64,000 nt of DNA from Pseudoalteromonas amylolytica (GTDB lineage Bacteria; Pseudomonadota; Gammaproteobacteria; Enterobacterales; Alteromonadaceae): assembly GCF_001854605.1 (NCBI RefSeq), contig NZ_MKJU01000025.1:186378-250377 (forward strand), read 5' to 3'. The position numbers and the translations under genes are program-made. Shown piece by piece: positions 53,986 to 63,410 of this stretch. The notes beneath the pieces are model-generated. The model was not told where the DNA came from. It saw only the letters and a program-made list of their open reading frames with translations, and made no database searches. Position 1 is the first letter of the stretch. Each line of letters opens with the position of its first letter.

Positions 53986-54834
53986 ATGACAACCACAATA
54001 CGTTTACCCCGAGGCCGTTTGCTAAGCCTCAATAAGCCGCAAGTCATGGGCATTGTTAACGTGACACCAGATTCATTTTCAGATGGCGGTGCGTTTTTGC
54101 AATGTGATAACGCTGTCAATCAGGCTCTTTCATTGTTAGACCAAGGTGCAACCATTCTAGATGTGGGAGGAGAGTCAACTCGACCAGGCGCGCCAGATGT
54201 CACATGTGAAGAAGAGCTCAACCGAGTGATACCCGTGATTGAAGGTATACGTCGGCAAAGCGACTGTGTTATTTCAATCGATACAAGTAAAGCACAGGTG
54301 ATGCTTGAGGCGATAGCAGCCGGCGCTGATATTATTAATGATGTACGCGCATTACAAGAGCCTGACACGCTTCAGGTGGCTGCAGCTCATCCAGACGTGG
54401 CGATTTGTTTGATGCATATGCAAGGACAGCCACGTACCATGCAGCAAAACCCATCGTATAGTGATTTGATCACCGATATTAAGGCATTTTTCAGCGAACG
54501 TTTGCTAGCGTGCGACGAGGCGAACATATTGAGGGAGCGCCTTATACTGGATCCTGGTTTTGGATTTGGTAAAAACTTGGCACACAATTTTGAATTATTG
54601 GGCAACTTTAAAGCTTTCCAATCATTTGGACTACCACTACTCGCTGGACTGTCGCGTAAGTCTATGTTTGGAAAGTTATTAAACAGAGAAACAAATGAAC
54701 GTTTAGCTGCAAGTCTCGCTGGCGCATTACTATGTGCACAACAGGGAGCACAAATAATCAGAGTACACGATGTTCAGCAAACTGCTGATGCTCTGAATGT
54801 TTGGCATGCAGCAATTAATGGAGTAACCATATGA
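53986..54834 (+). CDS. folP: Dihydropteroate synthase FolP
   Basis: Joins dihydropterin pyrophosphate and p-aminobenzoate in folate synthesis; target of sulfonamides. 282 residues. Motifs [25 protein letters not shown] and the loop [10 protein letters not shown] are complete. Overlaps glmM by four bases. Confidence 0.96.
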   Translation: MTTTIRLPRGRLLSLNKPQVMGIVNVTPDSFSDGGAFLQCDNAVNQALSLLDQGATILDVGGESTRPGAPDVTCEEELNRVIPVIEGIRRQSDCVISIDTSKAQVMLEAIAAGADIINDVRALQEPDTLQVAAAHPDVAICLMHMQGQPRTMQQNPSYSDLITDIKAFFSERLLACDEANILRERLILDPGFGFGKNLAHNFELLGNFKAFQSFGLPLLAGLSRKSMFGKLLNRETNERLAASLAGALLCAQQGAQIIRVHDVQQTADALNVWHAAINGVTI

Positions 54835-56171
54835 CAACTAGAAAGTATTTTGGTACAGATGGGGTAAGGGGCTTGGTTGGACAGCACCCAATTACACCTG
54901 AGTTTGCGCTAAAATTGGGATGGGCTGCTGGTAAAGTTTTGTCTAAAACTGGCACAAAAAAAGTAATTATTGGTAAAGATACCCGAATTTCTGGTTACTT
55001 ATTAGAGACCTCTTTGGAAGCTGGACTAATCGCAGCAGGTATTGACGTGGTTCTGCTTGGGCCAATGCCAACTCCTGCTGTAGCGTATTTGACACAAACT
55101 TTTAGAGCAGAAGCAGGTATTGTGATCAGCGCGTCTCACAATCCATATCATGACAATGGCATCAAATTCTTTAGCGGTAATGGCTTAAAGTTGGCAGATA
55201 GCGTAGAGCTGGAAATTGAAGCAATGATGGATGAGGACATGACATGTGTTGCATCTGAAAAACTAGGTAAGGCAAGACGTCTTGAGAATGCTGATGGCCG
55301 CTACATAGAGTTTTGTAAGAGTCAATTTCCTAAAGAGTTGTCACTTGAAGGGCTGAAAATTGTTTTAGACTGCGCCAACGGTGCTACTTACCATATTGCG
55401 CCTGCGGTAATGCGTGAGTTAGGCGCGACCGTGATTTGCCATGCCTGTGAACCAAACGGTTTGAATATTAACCATGAGTGTGGTGCAACACACGTTGATA
55501 GCTTAAAGCGTCAGGTTCTTGAGCATAAAGCAGATGTGGGCATTGCATACGATGGTGATGGCGATCGGGTGATGATGGTCGATCACAAAGGCCATGTTTT
55601 TGATGGCGATGACATCGTTTATATCATTGCTTGTTTAGCCCACGCTAATGGCACGTTAAACGGCGGTGTTGTCGGTACGGTCATGTCAAATATGGGGCTT
55701 GAAAACGCGCTACAGAGCCAAGGTATCGAATTTGCTCGTAGCAAAGTGGGTGACCGATATGTTATGGAGCTGCTTAATCAGAAAGGTTGGACGATTGGCG
55801 GTGAAAGTTCGGGCCATGTGCTTAATCTAGACCTTATTTGTACTGGTGATGGGATTATTTCTAGCCTTCAAGTGTTAGCGGCGATGGTCTCTCAAAACAA
55901 AACCTTGCAAGACCTAGGTAGCGGATTCACAAAGTATCCAATGAAAATGATCAACGTACGCTATTCGACTGCTGATGATCCTACGCAGCAAAATGTTGTT
56001 AAGCAGGTTGTCGCTGAAGTTGAAGAGCAGCTTGCAGGCAAAGGGCGTGTTTTATTAAGAAAATCAGGCACCGAGCCAGTTGTTCGAGTGATGGTTGAGG
56101 CTGAGCAAGAGAAGCAAGTGATCGATTTTGCAACAAAGATTGCTGAAGTTGTTGAATCTGTGAGCAATTAA
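54831..56171 (+). CDS. glmM: Phosphoglucosamine mutase GlmM
   Basis: Converts glucosamine-6-phosphate to glucosamine-1-phosphate for UDP-GlcNAc. 446 residues. Active-site phosphoserine Ser102 in [13 protein letters not shown]; Mg2+ site in [12 protein letters not shown]; phosphate site in [16 protein letters not shown] overlap with folP shows coupling. Normal length. Confidence 0.97.
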   Translation: MTTRKYFGTDGVRGLVGQHPITPEFALKLGWAAGKVLSKTGTKKVIIGKDTRISGYLLETSLEAGLIAAGIDVVLLGPMPTPAVAYLTQTFRAEAGIVISASHNPYHDNGIKFFSGNGLKLADSVELEIEAMMDEDMTCVASEKLGKARRLENADGRYIEFCKSQFPKELSLEGLKIVLDCANGATYHIAPAVMRELGATVICHACEPNGLNINHECGATHVDSLKRQVLEHKADVGIAYDGDGDRVMMVDHKGHVFDGDDIVYIIACLAHANGTLNGGVVGTVMSNMGLENALQSQGIEFARSKVGDRYVMELLNQKGWTIGGESSGHVLNLDLICTGDGIISSLQVLAAMVSQNKTLQDLGSGFTKYPMKMINVRYSTADDPTQQNVVKQVVAEVEEQLAGKGRVLLRKSGTEPVVRVMVEAEQEKQVIDFATKIAEVVESVSN

Positions 56172-56250
56172 TCTGGTTTTTAATTTTATTTCTTGTAAAT
56201 CTGGGTGAGGAGAGTTAGTATCTCACCCGCTTTCTGATGCGGAGTATCGT

Positions 56251-57000
56251 ATGGCGCAACGTAAGCCAATAGTTGCAGGCAACTGGAAAATGAACGGTTC
56301 GCTGGAACTGGTATCTGAGATCTGCGGCGAAGTTGAAAAGCACAATAATGCAGACGTGGATGTTATTATATTTCCTCCCGCTTTATTACTTAAAGATGTA
56401 GTAAACAAGGGGGTAATGGCAGGAACTCAGACTATTTCTGAGTTTGATTCAGGTGCATACACCGGTGAAATCCACGCAAAACTAGCTCATGAAATAGGGG
56501 CTAAATATACCTTAGTGGGTCACTCTGAAAGACGTAGTTTATTTTCAGAGAGCAACCAACAGGTAGCTGATAAGTTTGCCAAAGCACAGCAGTTTGGTTT
56601 GACGCCAATACTATGTGTTGGTGAAACAGAGCAGCAGCGTGATGCTGGAAAAACAGAAGAAGTCGTTGCAGAGCAAATAAAAGCCGTAATTGATAAATTA
56701 GGTGTAGCAGCGTTAAATAATTCTGTGATAGCATACGAACCCGTTTGGGCTATCGGGACTGGTAAAACAGCAACCCCAGAGCAAGCACAGACGGTACATA
56801 AATTCATTCGTCACATGCTGAGTAGTTATGATGAGCAGGTGGCACAGACGCTACGCATCCTTTATGGTGGTAGTGTAAACGAAAAAAACAGTGAATCATT
56901 ATTTGCACAGGCAGACATCGACGGTGGCCTTATTGGCGGAGCGAGTTTGCAAAAAGATGCCTTCATCAGCATCTGTAAAAGTGCACTAGGGAACGTATAA
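56251..57000 (+). CDS. tpiA: Triosephosphate isomerase TpiA
   Basis: Interconverts dihydroxyacetone phosphate and glyceraldehyde-3-phosphate. 249 residues. Lys in AGNWKMNG, electrophile His in VGHSERR, catalytic Glu in AYEPVWAIGTG, phosphate loop in LIGGASLQ. Lies between glmM and secG, an arrangement seen in Pseudomonas and Shewanella. Confidence 0.97.
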   Translation: MAQRKPIVAGNWKMNGSLELVSEICGEVEKHNNADVDVIIFPPALLLKDVVNKGVMAGTQTISEFDSGAYTGEIHAKLAHEIGAKYTLVGHSERRSLFSESNQQVADKFAKAQQFGLTPILCVGETEQQRDAGKTEEVVAEQIKAVIDKLGVAALNNSVIAYEPVWAIGTGKTATPEQAQTVHKFIRHMLSSYDEQVAQTLRILYGGSVNEKNSESLFAQADIDGGLIGGASLQKDAFISICKSALGNV

Positions 57001-57001
57001 A

Positions 57002-57349
57002 ATGTACGAAATATTATTGGTTGTTTACTTAATTGTTGCTTTAGCACTTATCGGTATGGTGTTAGTTCAACAAGGTAAGGGTGCCGACATGGGTTCATCG
57101 TTTGGTGCTGGCGCATCAGCAACGGTATTTGGCTCATCGGGCGCAGGTAACTTTATGACGAAGACGACTACGATTCTAGCGACGGTTTTCTTTGTATTAA
57201 GTATTGTGCTTGGTAACCTTACAACGGGTCAGATTAAAAAGACAGATGAGTGGGAAAACCTTGAAGTGCCGCCTTCAACAACAGCGCCGGCTACTTCAGA
57301 TGTTCCAGTATCTCCTGAAGACAACAAATCTTCAGACGTACCAAATTAA
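57002..57349 (+). CDS. secG: Protein translocase subunit SecG
   Basis: Small membrane subunit of SecYEG. 115 residues: two membrane helices (about 3-22 and 52-72) and the conserved loop VLVQQGKGADMGSSFGAGA. A Thr/Pro/Ser-rich C-terminal tail. One base after tpiA; a tRNA gene follows 63 bases later. Confidence 0.95.
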   Translation: MYEILLVVYLIVALALIGMVLVQQGKGADMGSSFGAGASATVFGSSGAGNFMTKTTTILATVFFVLSIVLGNLTTGQIKKTDEWENLEVPPSTTAPATSDVPVSPEDNKSSDVPN

Positions 57350-57412
57350 AAGATTAGTAACCTTAAGTTACTCGGTGGTTTGATTCCTCAATCAGACGGT
57401 TAACCGAAAAAT

Positions 57413-57497
57413 GCGGATGTGGTGGAATTGGTAGACACGCCATCTTGAGGGGGTGGTGGCTTCGGCCGTGGGGGTTCAAGTCCCCCCATCCGCACCA
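57413..57497 (+). tRNA. tRNA-Leu, anticodon GAG
   Basis: 85 bases including the encoded CCA. The acceptor stem GCGGATG pairs with CATCCGC. The D arm has GTGGAATTGGTAGACACG, typical of leucine tRNA. The anticodon loop TTGAGGG gives GAG (57447-57449). There is a short variable arm with a class II-type extra stem (GGTGGCTTCGGCCG region) and the T arm GGGGGTTCAAGTCCCCC. Same position after secG as leuU in Escherichia coli. Confidence 0.95.
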
Positions 57498-57503
57498 AAT
57501 TAT

Positions 57504-57530
57504 AAAAACCAGCATGATGCTGGTTTTTTT
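57504..57530 (+). terminator. Intrinsic terminator after tRNA-Leu
   Basis: Stem AAAAACCAGC (57504-57513) / GCTGGTTTTT (57519-57528), five-base loop, run of seven T residues to 57530. Starts seven bases after the tRNA CCA end. Confidence 0.88.
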
Positions 57531-57603
57531 ATGCCTGTAATTTATCGGATGATAGTGTGAAATCGATATCATTCTTTAGCTAATTCTTAAGTGCCTTAAT
57601 TAA

Positions 57604-59592
57604 TTGAACTTAAATCTATCTTCTTTAAAACAACGTGTTGCGCACTTCCATAGTTGTTGTGTAAATAAGCATTCGCTAATTTTACGCAAGGGCACTTCTC
57701 ATAAAGAGATAGCATGGCAACAGATGTTTGTCCCACCGAGACTGACAAGCGGAGTTTTCCTCACAAAGTTAGAAATGAAGCTAGGGGCGCAAGGGAGAGT
57801 TTTGACTGTTACGCTGGCGCATAGCGGATGTACCAATGACGCGCTTCAGCGGTATTGGCTTAATCATCACGCTCATCGGCTTATCAAAGCCATTGGTAAG
57901 GTAGAAGATTCACTTAAAAACCAATACCTCTCGGAATCCAACCTTGACCTTGTAAAACAAACTGTTGCTGTACTTGAACGACAATGGTTGAGTTGGACCC
58001 TTCACATTACGCCAACATCGGAGTTCGAGCAGGCGTTGTATACGCTTAAAGAGTTACAGCAGTGGCAAGCAAACGATATCGCGGCATTTAGAGCGAAGTA
58101 TATACAGTACTATGCAAATAAATATCAGCACTTTTTTGACAGCGTTGAAGCTCAGCCATTAACAGCAGCACAAAGGCAAGCCTGTATTATTCGAGATGAT
58201 AGCCACCTGCTGCTAGCGGGGGCTGGCACGGGCAAAACCAGTGTGATGGTGTCAAGAGCCAAGTTTTTGGTCTACAGTGATGTAGCAACCCCAGAGCAAG
58301 TCTTACTCCTTGCTTATGGCAGTGAAGCTGCAAAGGAGCTAAAGCAACGAGCTGGAGAGTCGTTTGAATGTTTGACCTTTCATGCCTTGGGCATGCTGGT
58401 GATTGCAGCAGTTGAGGGTAAACAGCCACAGCTCAGTGAGTTAACTAACGATGCCAAGAAGCGATTCAGGTTTGTTCAAGATACACTTCAGGTACTTTGC
58501 CTTCAGCCTGGGTACAAGGGATTATTCGAGCAGTTTTGTATCAAGGAGTGTCATATTCAGCCTAATTTAGATCTGGCTGAATTTATAAGAAGTGCACGAT
58601 GTAAAGCGGTCATCGCTCATATTACCTCTTTGTTAAGTGTCTATAAGAATGTTGTGGCTTTAGGTCAACTGACAAGAATTGCCTCACAGCAAAGTGACCT
58701 CCTGAAATGTCTAACGCCAATCATTGATGAATATCAATCTTACTTGGATACCGAGGGGGCGATTGATTTTGAAGATATGATTGCCAAAGCAATAGCCTAT
58801 ATAGAAGCTGACCGCTTTAATGTACCTTGGCAACATATAATGGTGGACGAATTTCAAGACCTATCACCCATTAGGGCTGAATTGCTCAAAGCCTTAATGA
58901 AGGCAAAAAATAAACGGTATTTGTTTGCTGTAGGGGATGATTGGCAATCAATTTATAGGTTTAGCGGTGCAGATATTACATTAACCACGCAGTTTGAGGC
59001 GCACTTTGGTCGCGTTACTATCACTGCATTGGATAAAACTTTTCGATACCCTCAAGATGTCCTAGATATCTCTAGTCGTTTCGTATGTGCCAACCCACAT
59101 CAGCTAAAAAAATACGTGAAGTCGGCTCGCACGGAAACAGGACCTACATTACAAATGGAAACTGTCGAATGTGAAGCTAATACGCTTGAAAAAGTACTTG
59201 CTCAGCTCAATGATAAAGGGGAGGCCTGCGTGTTGTTACTGGCGCGTTTTCATAAGATGCTGCCTTCACGTGATGAGCTGGTGGACTTACAAGGTAAATT
59301 CAAAGCGCTTAAAATAAGGGCGATGACCTTTCATGCAGCAAAAGGTAAAGAAGCAGAATATGCGGTGATCATGGGGCTCTATGAAGGTCACACGGGCTTT
59401 CCCGCTAATCGACCGATTCAGCCGTTGATGGAAGCGATGTTGCCAGCACGGGAGACATTTTCCTTTGCAGAGGAAAGACGCTTGTTTTATGTGGCGTTGA
59501 CCCGTGCTAAGCGGCGAGTTTATCTATTTAAGCCACAAGACAACGCATGTCGGTTTTTAGCTGAGCTAGAAATAAAAAGCAATACTCACTAG
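57604..59592 (+). CDS. helD: DNA helicase IV (HelD), UvrD-like superfamily 1
   Basis: 3'-5' DNA helicase. 662 residues. N-terminal HelD-specific region (about 1-190), then Walker A LAGAGTGKTS (from residue 204), Walker B VDEFQDLSPIR, motif III GDDWQSIYRFSGAD, motif V TFHAAKGKEAEYAVI and motif VI EERRLFYVALTRAKRR. The start is TTG 57604, directly after an in-frame TAA; no ribosome binding site is clear, and the first ATG (57724) would remove 40 residues that fit the family. Confidence 0.9.
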   Translation: MNLNLSSLKQRVAHFHSCCVNKHSLILRKGTSHKEIAWQQMFVPPRLTSGVFLTKLEMKLGAQGRVLTVTLAHSGCTNDALQRYWLNHHAHRLIKAIGKVEDSLKNQYLSESNLDLVKQTVAVLERQWLSWTLHITPTSEFEQALYTLKELQQWQANDIAAFRAKYIQYYANKYQHFFDSVEAQPLTAAQRQACIIRDDSHLLLAGAGTGKTSVMVSRAKFLVYSDVATPEQVLLLAYGSEAAKELKQRAGESFECLTFHALGMLVIAAVEGKQPQLSELTNDAKKRFRFVQDTLQVLCLQPGYKGLFEQFCIKECHIQPNLDLAEFIRSARCKAVIAHITSLLSVYKNVVALGQLTRIASQQSDLLKCLTPIIDEYQSYLDTEGAIDFEDMIAKAIAYIEADRFNVPWQHIMVDEFQDLSPIRAELLKALMKAKNKRYLFAVGDDWQSIYRFSGADITLTTQFEAHFGRVTITALDKTFRYPQDVLDISSRFVCANPHQLKKYVKSARTETGPTLQMETVECEANTLEKVLAQLNDKGEACVLLLARFHKMLPSRDELVDLQGKFKALKIRAMTFHAAKGKEAEYAVIMGLYEGHTGFPANRPIQPLMEAMLPARETFSFAEERRLFYVALTRAKRRVYLFKPQDNACRFLAELEIKSNTH

Positions 59593-59632
59593 GTGACAAA
59601 GCCTCATTCTTTAATAATTAAACACAGCTGTG

Positions 59633-59675
59633 AAAGCGTTATTGATAATAAGCAATTAAAACCTCTCAACGCTTT
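59633..59675. repeat. Inverted repeat in the helD-glutamate dehydrogenase gap
   Basis: AAAGCGTT (59633-59640) and AACGCTTT (59668-59675) are perfect complements 27 bases apart, each flanked outside by AGCTG/CAGCT. The loop is A/T-rich. It has no T-run. Could be a regulator site upstream of the dehydrogenase gene. Confidence 0.35.
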
Positions 59676-59755
59676 TGTGCAGCTTAGCTTTATTACACTA
59701 CGCTTGTAGTTATATGCCAAAAGCATCATAGCGAATAATATTAAAGGAGTTAAAT

Positions 59756-61045
59756 ATGAGAAAAGACCTGCTGCGAGATGCGCTCGCTCGCTTGAGTACC
59801 ATTGCTCAAGACACTCCCCAATTTAGTGCTGTTTTAGAAGCGTTGAGCCAGCCTCAAAGCACTTTGACAAGCCATATCGCAATTCGTAAAGACAATGGTA
59901 ATACCGCGTACTTTAAGGCCTATAGATGTCGATACAATGATTTGCTCGGCCCTACCAAAGGCGGGATCCGTTTTCACCAGCACGCAGATCAAAGTGAAGT
60001 TGAAGCGTTAGCTTTATGGATGACATTAAAATGCGCCGTGGTGAATGTGCCTTTTGGCGGAGCGAAAGGCGCAGTGACCGTAGACCCCAAAAAGTTGTCG
60101 CCCATGGAACTGGAGCGATTATCGCGCTCTTACATCAGAGCCAAAGCCGATTTTATAGGGCCTGAGCTTGATATTCCTGCGCCAGATGTATATACCAATG
60201 CACGTATCATGGGCTGGATGATGGACGAATATGAAAAAATAACTAGAACAAAGTGTCCAGCCGTGATCACAGGTAAGCCCCTAGCGTTTGGTGGCAGCCT
60301 TGGCCGCGAGAGCGCAACAGGGCGAGGAGCCTTTTTATGTATTAAAGCACTTGCTGGAAAGTTAGACTGGCAAGCAAGCGAAAAGACAGTTGCGATTCAA
60401 GGGTTTGGTAATGGTGGTTATCACTGTGCAAGATTACTACAAGCCGAGGGCTATAAAATCGTAGCCGTAAGCGATTCAAAGGGGGGAATTTATTGTGAAC
60501 AAGGGCTTGATGTGCAAAGTGTATTCACTGAAAAGCAACGCAGCAATGAACTTAGGGCTGTTTATTGCCAGCATTCCGTCTGTGAGGATATCGAACATAC
60601 GCGTATCAGCAATGAGGAGTTGTTATCACTTGATGTTGATATTTTAGTGCCTGCGGCATTAGCTGGTGTTATTAACAAAGATAATGTTGAGCAAATAAAA
60701 GCGAGTTATATCGTGGAAATTGCCAATGGCCCAATAAGCTCAGATGTCGACTTGCAACTGACTGAGCAGGGAATCCATGTGATCCCTGATATTTTGGCCA
60801 ATGCAGGTGGTGTTGTAGTGAGCTTTTTTGAGTGGTGTCAAAATCGTCAGGGCGAAACCTGGTCTGAACAAAAAGTTCATGACAAACTCAATGACTACAT
60901 GCACCAAGCGTTTGAACATGCTTGGCAGCGATATCAACAAGCCAATGGGTCAATGCGTGAAGTGGTGTACCAAATCGCGTTGGAGCGTTTGTCAGATGCG
61001 TTACATGCGCATGGTACATCAGACTATTTCTCCAGTTCACAGTAA
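59756..61045 (+). CDS. Glu/Leu/Phe/Val dehydrogenase family protein, probable glutamate dehydrogenase
   Basis: 429 residues, the hexameric 420-430-residue type (RocG-like). Substrate-side motifs: GPTKGGIRFH, NVPFGGAKGAVTVDP with the catalytic Lys, and DIPAPDVYTNARIMGW. Rossmann domain with VAIQGFGNGGYHCARLL. Oxidative deamination of glutamate with NAD+ or NADP+ is likely; leucine dehydrogenases are shorter (about 360 residues). AAGGAG precedes the ATG. A terminator follows. Confidence 0.88.
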   Translation: MRKDLLRDALARLSTIAQDTPQFSAVLEALSQPQSTLTSHIAIRKDNGNTAYFKAYRCRYNDLLGPTKGGIRFHQHADQSEVEALALWMTLKCAVVNVPFGGAKGAVTVDPKKLSPMELERLSRSYIRAKADFIGPELDIPAPDVYTNARIMGWMMDEYEKITRTKCPAVITGKPLAFGGSLGRESATGRGAFLCIKALAGKLDWQASEKTVAIQGFGNGGYHCARLLQAEGYKIVAVSDSKGGIYCEQGLDVQSVFTEKQRSNELRAVYCQHSVCEDIEHTRISNEELLSLDVDILVPAALAGVINKDNVEQIKASYIVEIANGPISSDVDLQLTEQGIHVIPDILANAGGVVVSFFEWCQNRQGETWSEQKVHDKLNDYMHQAFEHAWQRYQQANGSMREVVYQIALERLSDALHAHGTSDYFSSSQ

Positions 61046-61086
61046 GATTTAGAGGGCTGGAATACAAATAAAGGCCAGATATCATC

Positions 61087-61122
61087 AAAAAAGCCGCGAG
61101 CATCGGTGCTGGCGGCTTTTTT
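61087..61122. terminator. Bidirectional terminator between the dehydrogenase and Tim44-like genes
   Basis: AAAAAAGCCGC (61087-61097) pairs with GCGGCTTTTTT (61112-61122); an inner AGCA/TGCT stem closes the loop. A-run and T-run on the two sides allow use by both convergent genes. Confidence 0.82.
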
Positions 61123-61140
61123 ACTTCTTTAATAATGTGA

Positions 61141-61992
61141 TTAGCTTTGTGCTAAATCTTCTAAGCCAACGATTAGCCAAGGCGCATTGCCTTGAGTTTG
61201 GCGTTCTAAGTGCCAGATTTCATGAATAGGCTCTTCTTGTTTGTCACCTAAATCACGGTATTTACCTTTAAACAGAATACTTACCTCCCATACTTGAGGG
61301 TTGGTGTCAGCACGAACGAGCTGTGCATCCACAAACATCACCTCGGTCGCCACATCACCTGCGCTTTCACGCTCTTGCTTAAACTCTGCAACAAGTTGTG
61401 GGCTTAGGTATTCGGCCATGGTCGTGTAGTCTTTTTTATTCCAAGCCTCTTGTAACGTGACATAGTGCTGACGGGCGCCTTGTAAAAAGCCATTTATGTC
61501 AAAATCTCTAGGTAAGTTGAAAGGAACTGACTCTTGCTGAGCAAAGCCACCAGTTGCCGCCGATTGGGCTTGAAACTGTTGAGGCTGATTGAATTGACTT
61601 GGGTTAACTTGTGGGCCACCCGCCATCTGCGGATGTTGACGCTTAACTAAAGCATTTTTTACCAGTTTAAAGATTAAAAATGCCGCACCCGCAAGCAGTA
61701 GCATTTCTAAAAACGCAAAGCCTTCAAAGTCATCACCAAGCATTGCAGCGATAAGGCCACCTGCAAGTAGGCCGCCTAAAACACCCGCCATAATGCCTTT
61801 TTTACTCGATTTAGGCTTTGCAGTTGTTGGTGCTGAAAGAGACTTGGTATCTGTTTGTTGCTTTTGTTGTGTCGTACTGGTTTGATGGGTTTTACCAGAT
61901 GACTTACTGCCAAACTTTTTTCTGGCTTCCGCATTAAAGCTGCTTACGAACAACAATGAGATCAGTGAAAAAAGTACAATAAAGTTTTTCAT
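61141..61992 (-). CDS. Tim44-like domain protein, membrane-anchored
   Basis: 283 residues: signal peptide or anchor at 1-22 (LISLLFVSSFNAEA), a basic Ser/Thr/Gln-rich region, two hydrophobic segments (about 68-86, MAGVLGGLLAGGLIAAMLGD, and 90-108), a Gln/Pro linker and a C-terminal Tim44-like domain (about 160-283; GFLQGARQHYVTLQEAWNKK and FKGKYRDL). Bacterial Tim44-like proteins are of unclear function. It lies downstream of the sigma factor/DUF3379 pair, separated by a hairpin. Confidence 0.86.
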   Translation of the reverse strand: MKNFIVLFSLISLLFVSSFNAEARKKFGSKSSGKTHQTSTTQQKQQTDTKSLSAPTTAKPKSSKKGIMAGVLGGLLAGGLIAAMLGDDFEGFAFLEMLLLAGAAFLIFKLVKNALVKRQHPQMAGGPQVNPSQFNQPQQFQAQSAATGGFAQQESVPFNLPRDFDINGFLQGARQHYVTLQEAWNKKDYTTMAEYLSPQLVAEFKQERESAGDVATEVMFVDAQLVRADTNPQVWEVSILFKGKYRDLGDKQEEPIHEIWHLERQTQGNAPWLIVGLEDLAQS

Positions 61993-62085
61993 AACTATCC
62001 TAAAGAACTAAAACTGTCTTGAATTTTAAAGAATTAGCCGAGTGATATAAATAGAAATAGGGCCAATAGGGAATTAAACGGGGGG

Positions 62086-62110
62086 AGCGGTACGTATAGA
62101 ACGTACCGCT
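62086..62110. repeat. 10-bp hairpin between the DUF3379 and Tim44-like genes
   Basis: AGCGGTACGT (62086-62095) / ACGTACCGCT (62101-62110), perfect, loop ATAGA. On the minus strand a run of C, not T, follows, so it is not a canonical terminator of the upstream gene. It may protect or pause the transcript. Confidence 0.5.
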
Positions 62111-62121
62111 TTATTTACATC

Positions 62122-62838
62122 CTATTGCCAGCGCAAAGCGTTGCTTACGTCTTTTTGGTATTGCTCAACTGGGGAACCTATATTGGCAACTAATACAGTC
62201 GCGCCGTGATTGTCCTGACCAACGACACCATTGTAGCGATCATCCGCAAATTGACCGTCACCGCCTAGACTATTTTTACCAGACAGCGGTACGATAAATA
62301 CTGTCATAGGGCCATGTTCAGACTGAAATACCAAGTGCAGGCTTTTCTGGCCCTTAAAGTTACAAAACGTAGCATAGGTCACTTTGCCAGGCAGCGTTTC
62401 AAGTCTTGCTCCAAATAGCGATAGTTTATCGTTAACCGTTTGCAGCGCGATTTCATCTTGCCCCTTAAATGCGATTTGTTCATGACGTACATGGGCTAAG
62501 GCATGTTCGCCCGCCAAGAGGGGGGCCTGCGTGGCACTCATAAAATACAAACCCAATGCAAAAGTCGCACTTGCTGCCGTAGCAAATGGGGTGCGGTAGC
62601 TGCGAAACCAGCTCTTTTTCACCACCTTGTTGTGCTTATTATCAGCTTGCTGATTTGCCAAAATACGCTCAGCCAAGCCAGCTGGTACTTCTACATCCAG
62701 CGCTTTTGCAATTTGCGCATCAAAAGCTTGAAGTTCCTCTAACAGGGCGTTTTGCTCAGCATTATTTGCTGCCTCTTGCGCAACGTCCTTATCGTTTGGA
62801 TCTGCAAAAAGGCGGCGACGAAATTCTAGTTCATCCAT
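62122..62838 (-). CDS. DUF3379 family protein, possible anti-sigma factor
   Basis: 238 residues. A cytoplasmic N-terminal part (about 1-75: MDELEFRRRLFADP, LDVEVPAGLAERILAN) precedes one membrane helix (about 84-101, TAASATFALGLYFMSA) and a periplasmic part of about 135 residues. Start ATG 62838 overlaps the stop of the ECF sigma gene (TGATG), so synthesis is coupled one to one. This layout is that of an anti-sigma factor, but the family has no assigned function and no zinc-binding motif is seen. Confidence 0.8.
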   Translation of the reverse strand: MDELEFRRRLFADPNDKDVAQEAANNAEQNALLEELQAFDAQIAKALDVEVPAGLAERILANQQADNKHNKVVKKSWFRSYRTPFATAASATFALGLYFMSATQAPLLAGEHALAHVRHEQIAFKGQDEIALQTVNDKLSLFGARLETLPGKVTYATFCNFKGQKSLHLVFQSEHGPMTVFIVPLSGKNSLGGDGQFADDRYNGVVGQDNHGATVLVANIGSPVEQYQKDVSNALRWQ

Positions 62839-63353
62839 CAGTTTTGTGCCCCTTTTAATGGTTCTTGACATTCGGTTAGTGCCTCTTTGAGCTGATTTCT
62901 AGCTCGATAAAGGCGAGTCATAACTGTGTTTTTGTTTAGCTCTAAAATATCTGCGATTTCATCCCCTGAGCAACCCATAACCACTTGCAGCAGCAATGGC
63001 TCTCTATACTCGACTGAAAGTTTGCTTATCTGCCTTTGTATAACGGTTTGCTCCATCTCATCGTCTAAACTTGTGCCGGTGTTGTCGACTAAGGTGTCGT
63101 TATCTACATCGGCGTAATCAAACTGTTTTCTCTCAAAGCGCCGTGCATTTTCTCGGCGTAAAATAGTTAACAACCAAGGCTTGGCAGCATTTTTGTCTTG
63201 AAGCGAGTCAAGTGAGCGCCATGCCCGTAAAAAAGTTTCTTGAACTAAGTCTTCGGCTATAGTCGGGTCTTGGCATAGCCAGTAGGCAAAGCGATAAAGC
63301 TCACCATGATAGACCTGCACTAAAGCCTCGTAGCGTTTTTGTTTTGTGGTCAT
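62838..63353 (-). CDS. ECF-type sigma factor
   Basis: 171 residues. Region 2 (LYRFAYWLCQDPTIAEDLVQ, ETFLRAWRSLDSL, AAKPWLLTILRRENARRF as separate blocks) and region 4 (LSVEYREPLLLQVVMGCSGD, EIADILELNKNTVMTRLYRA). No further domain. It controls an unknown regulon, probably an envelope or stress response. Translation of the downstream DUF3379 gene is coupled by one-base overlap. Confidence 0.9.
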   Translation of the reverse strand: MTTKQKRYEALVQVYHGELYRFAYWLCQDPTIAEDLVQETFLRAWRSLDSLQDKNAAKPWLLTILRRENARRFERKQFDYADVDNDTLVDNTGTSLDDEMEQTVIQRQISKLSVEYREPLLLQVVMGCSGDEIADILELNKNTVMTRLYRARNQLKEALTECQEPLKGAQN

Positions 63354-63410
63354 GCTAATAAGACCTTATGATCCGTGAATTTCTTACATCACGATAAAAT
63401 TAATTTTCAC

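Noticed and set aside
57413..57497. tRNA-Leu as an active prophage or island attachment site
   Set aside because: No integrase, no repeated tRNA 3' end and no atypical genes are visible downstream.
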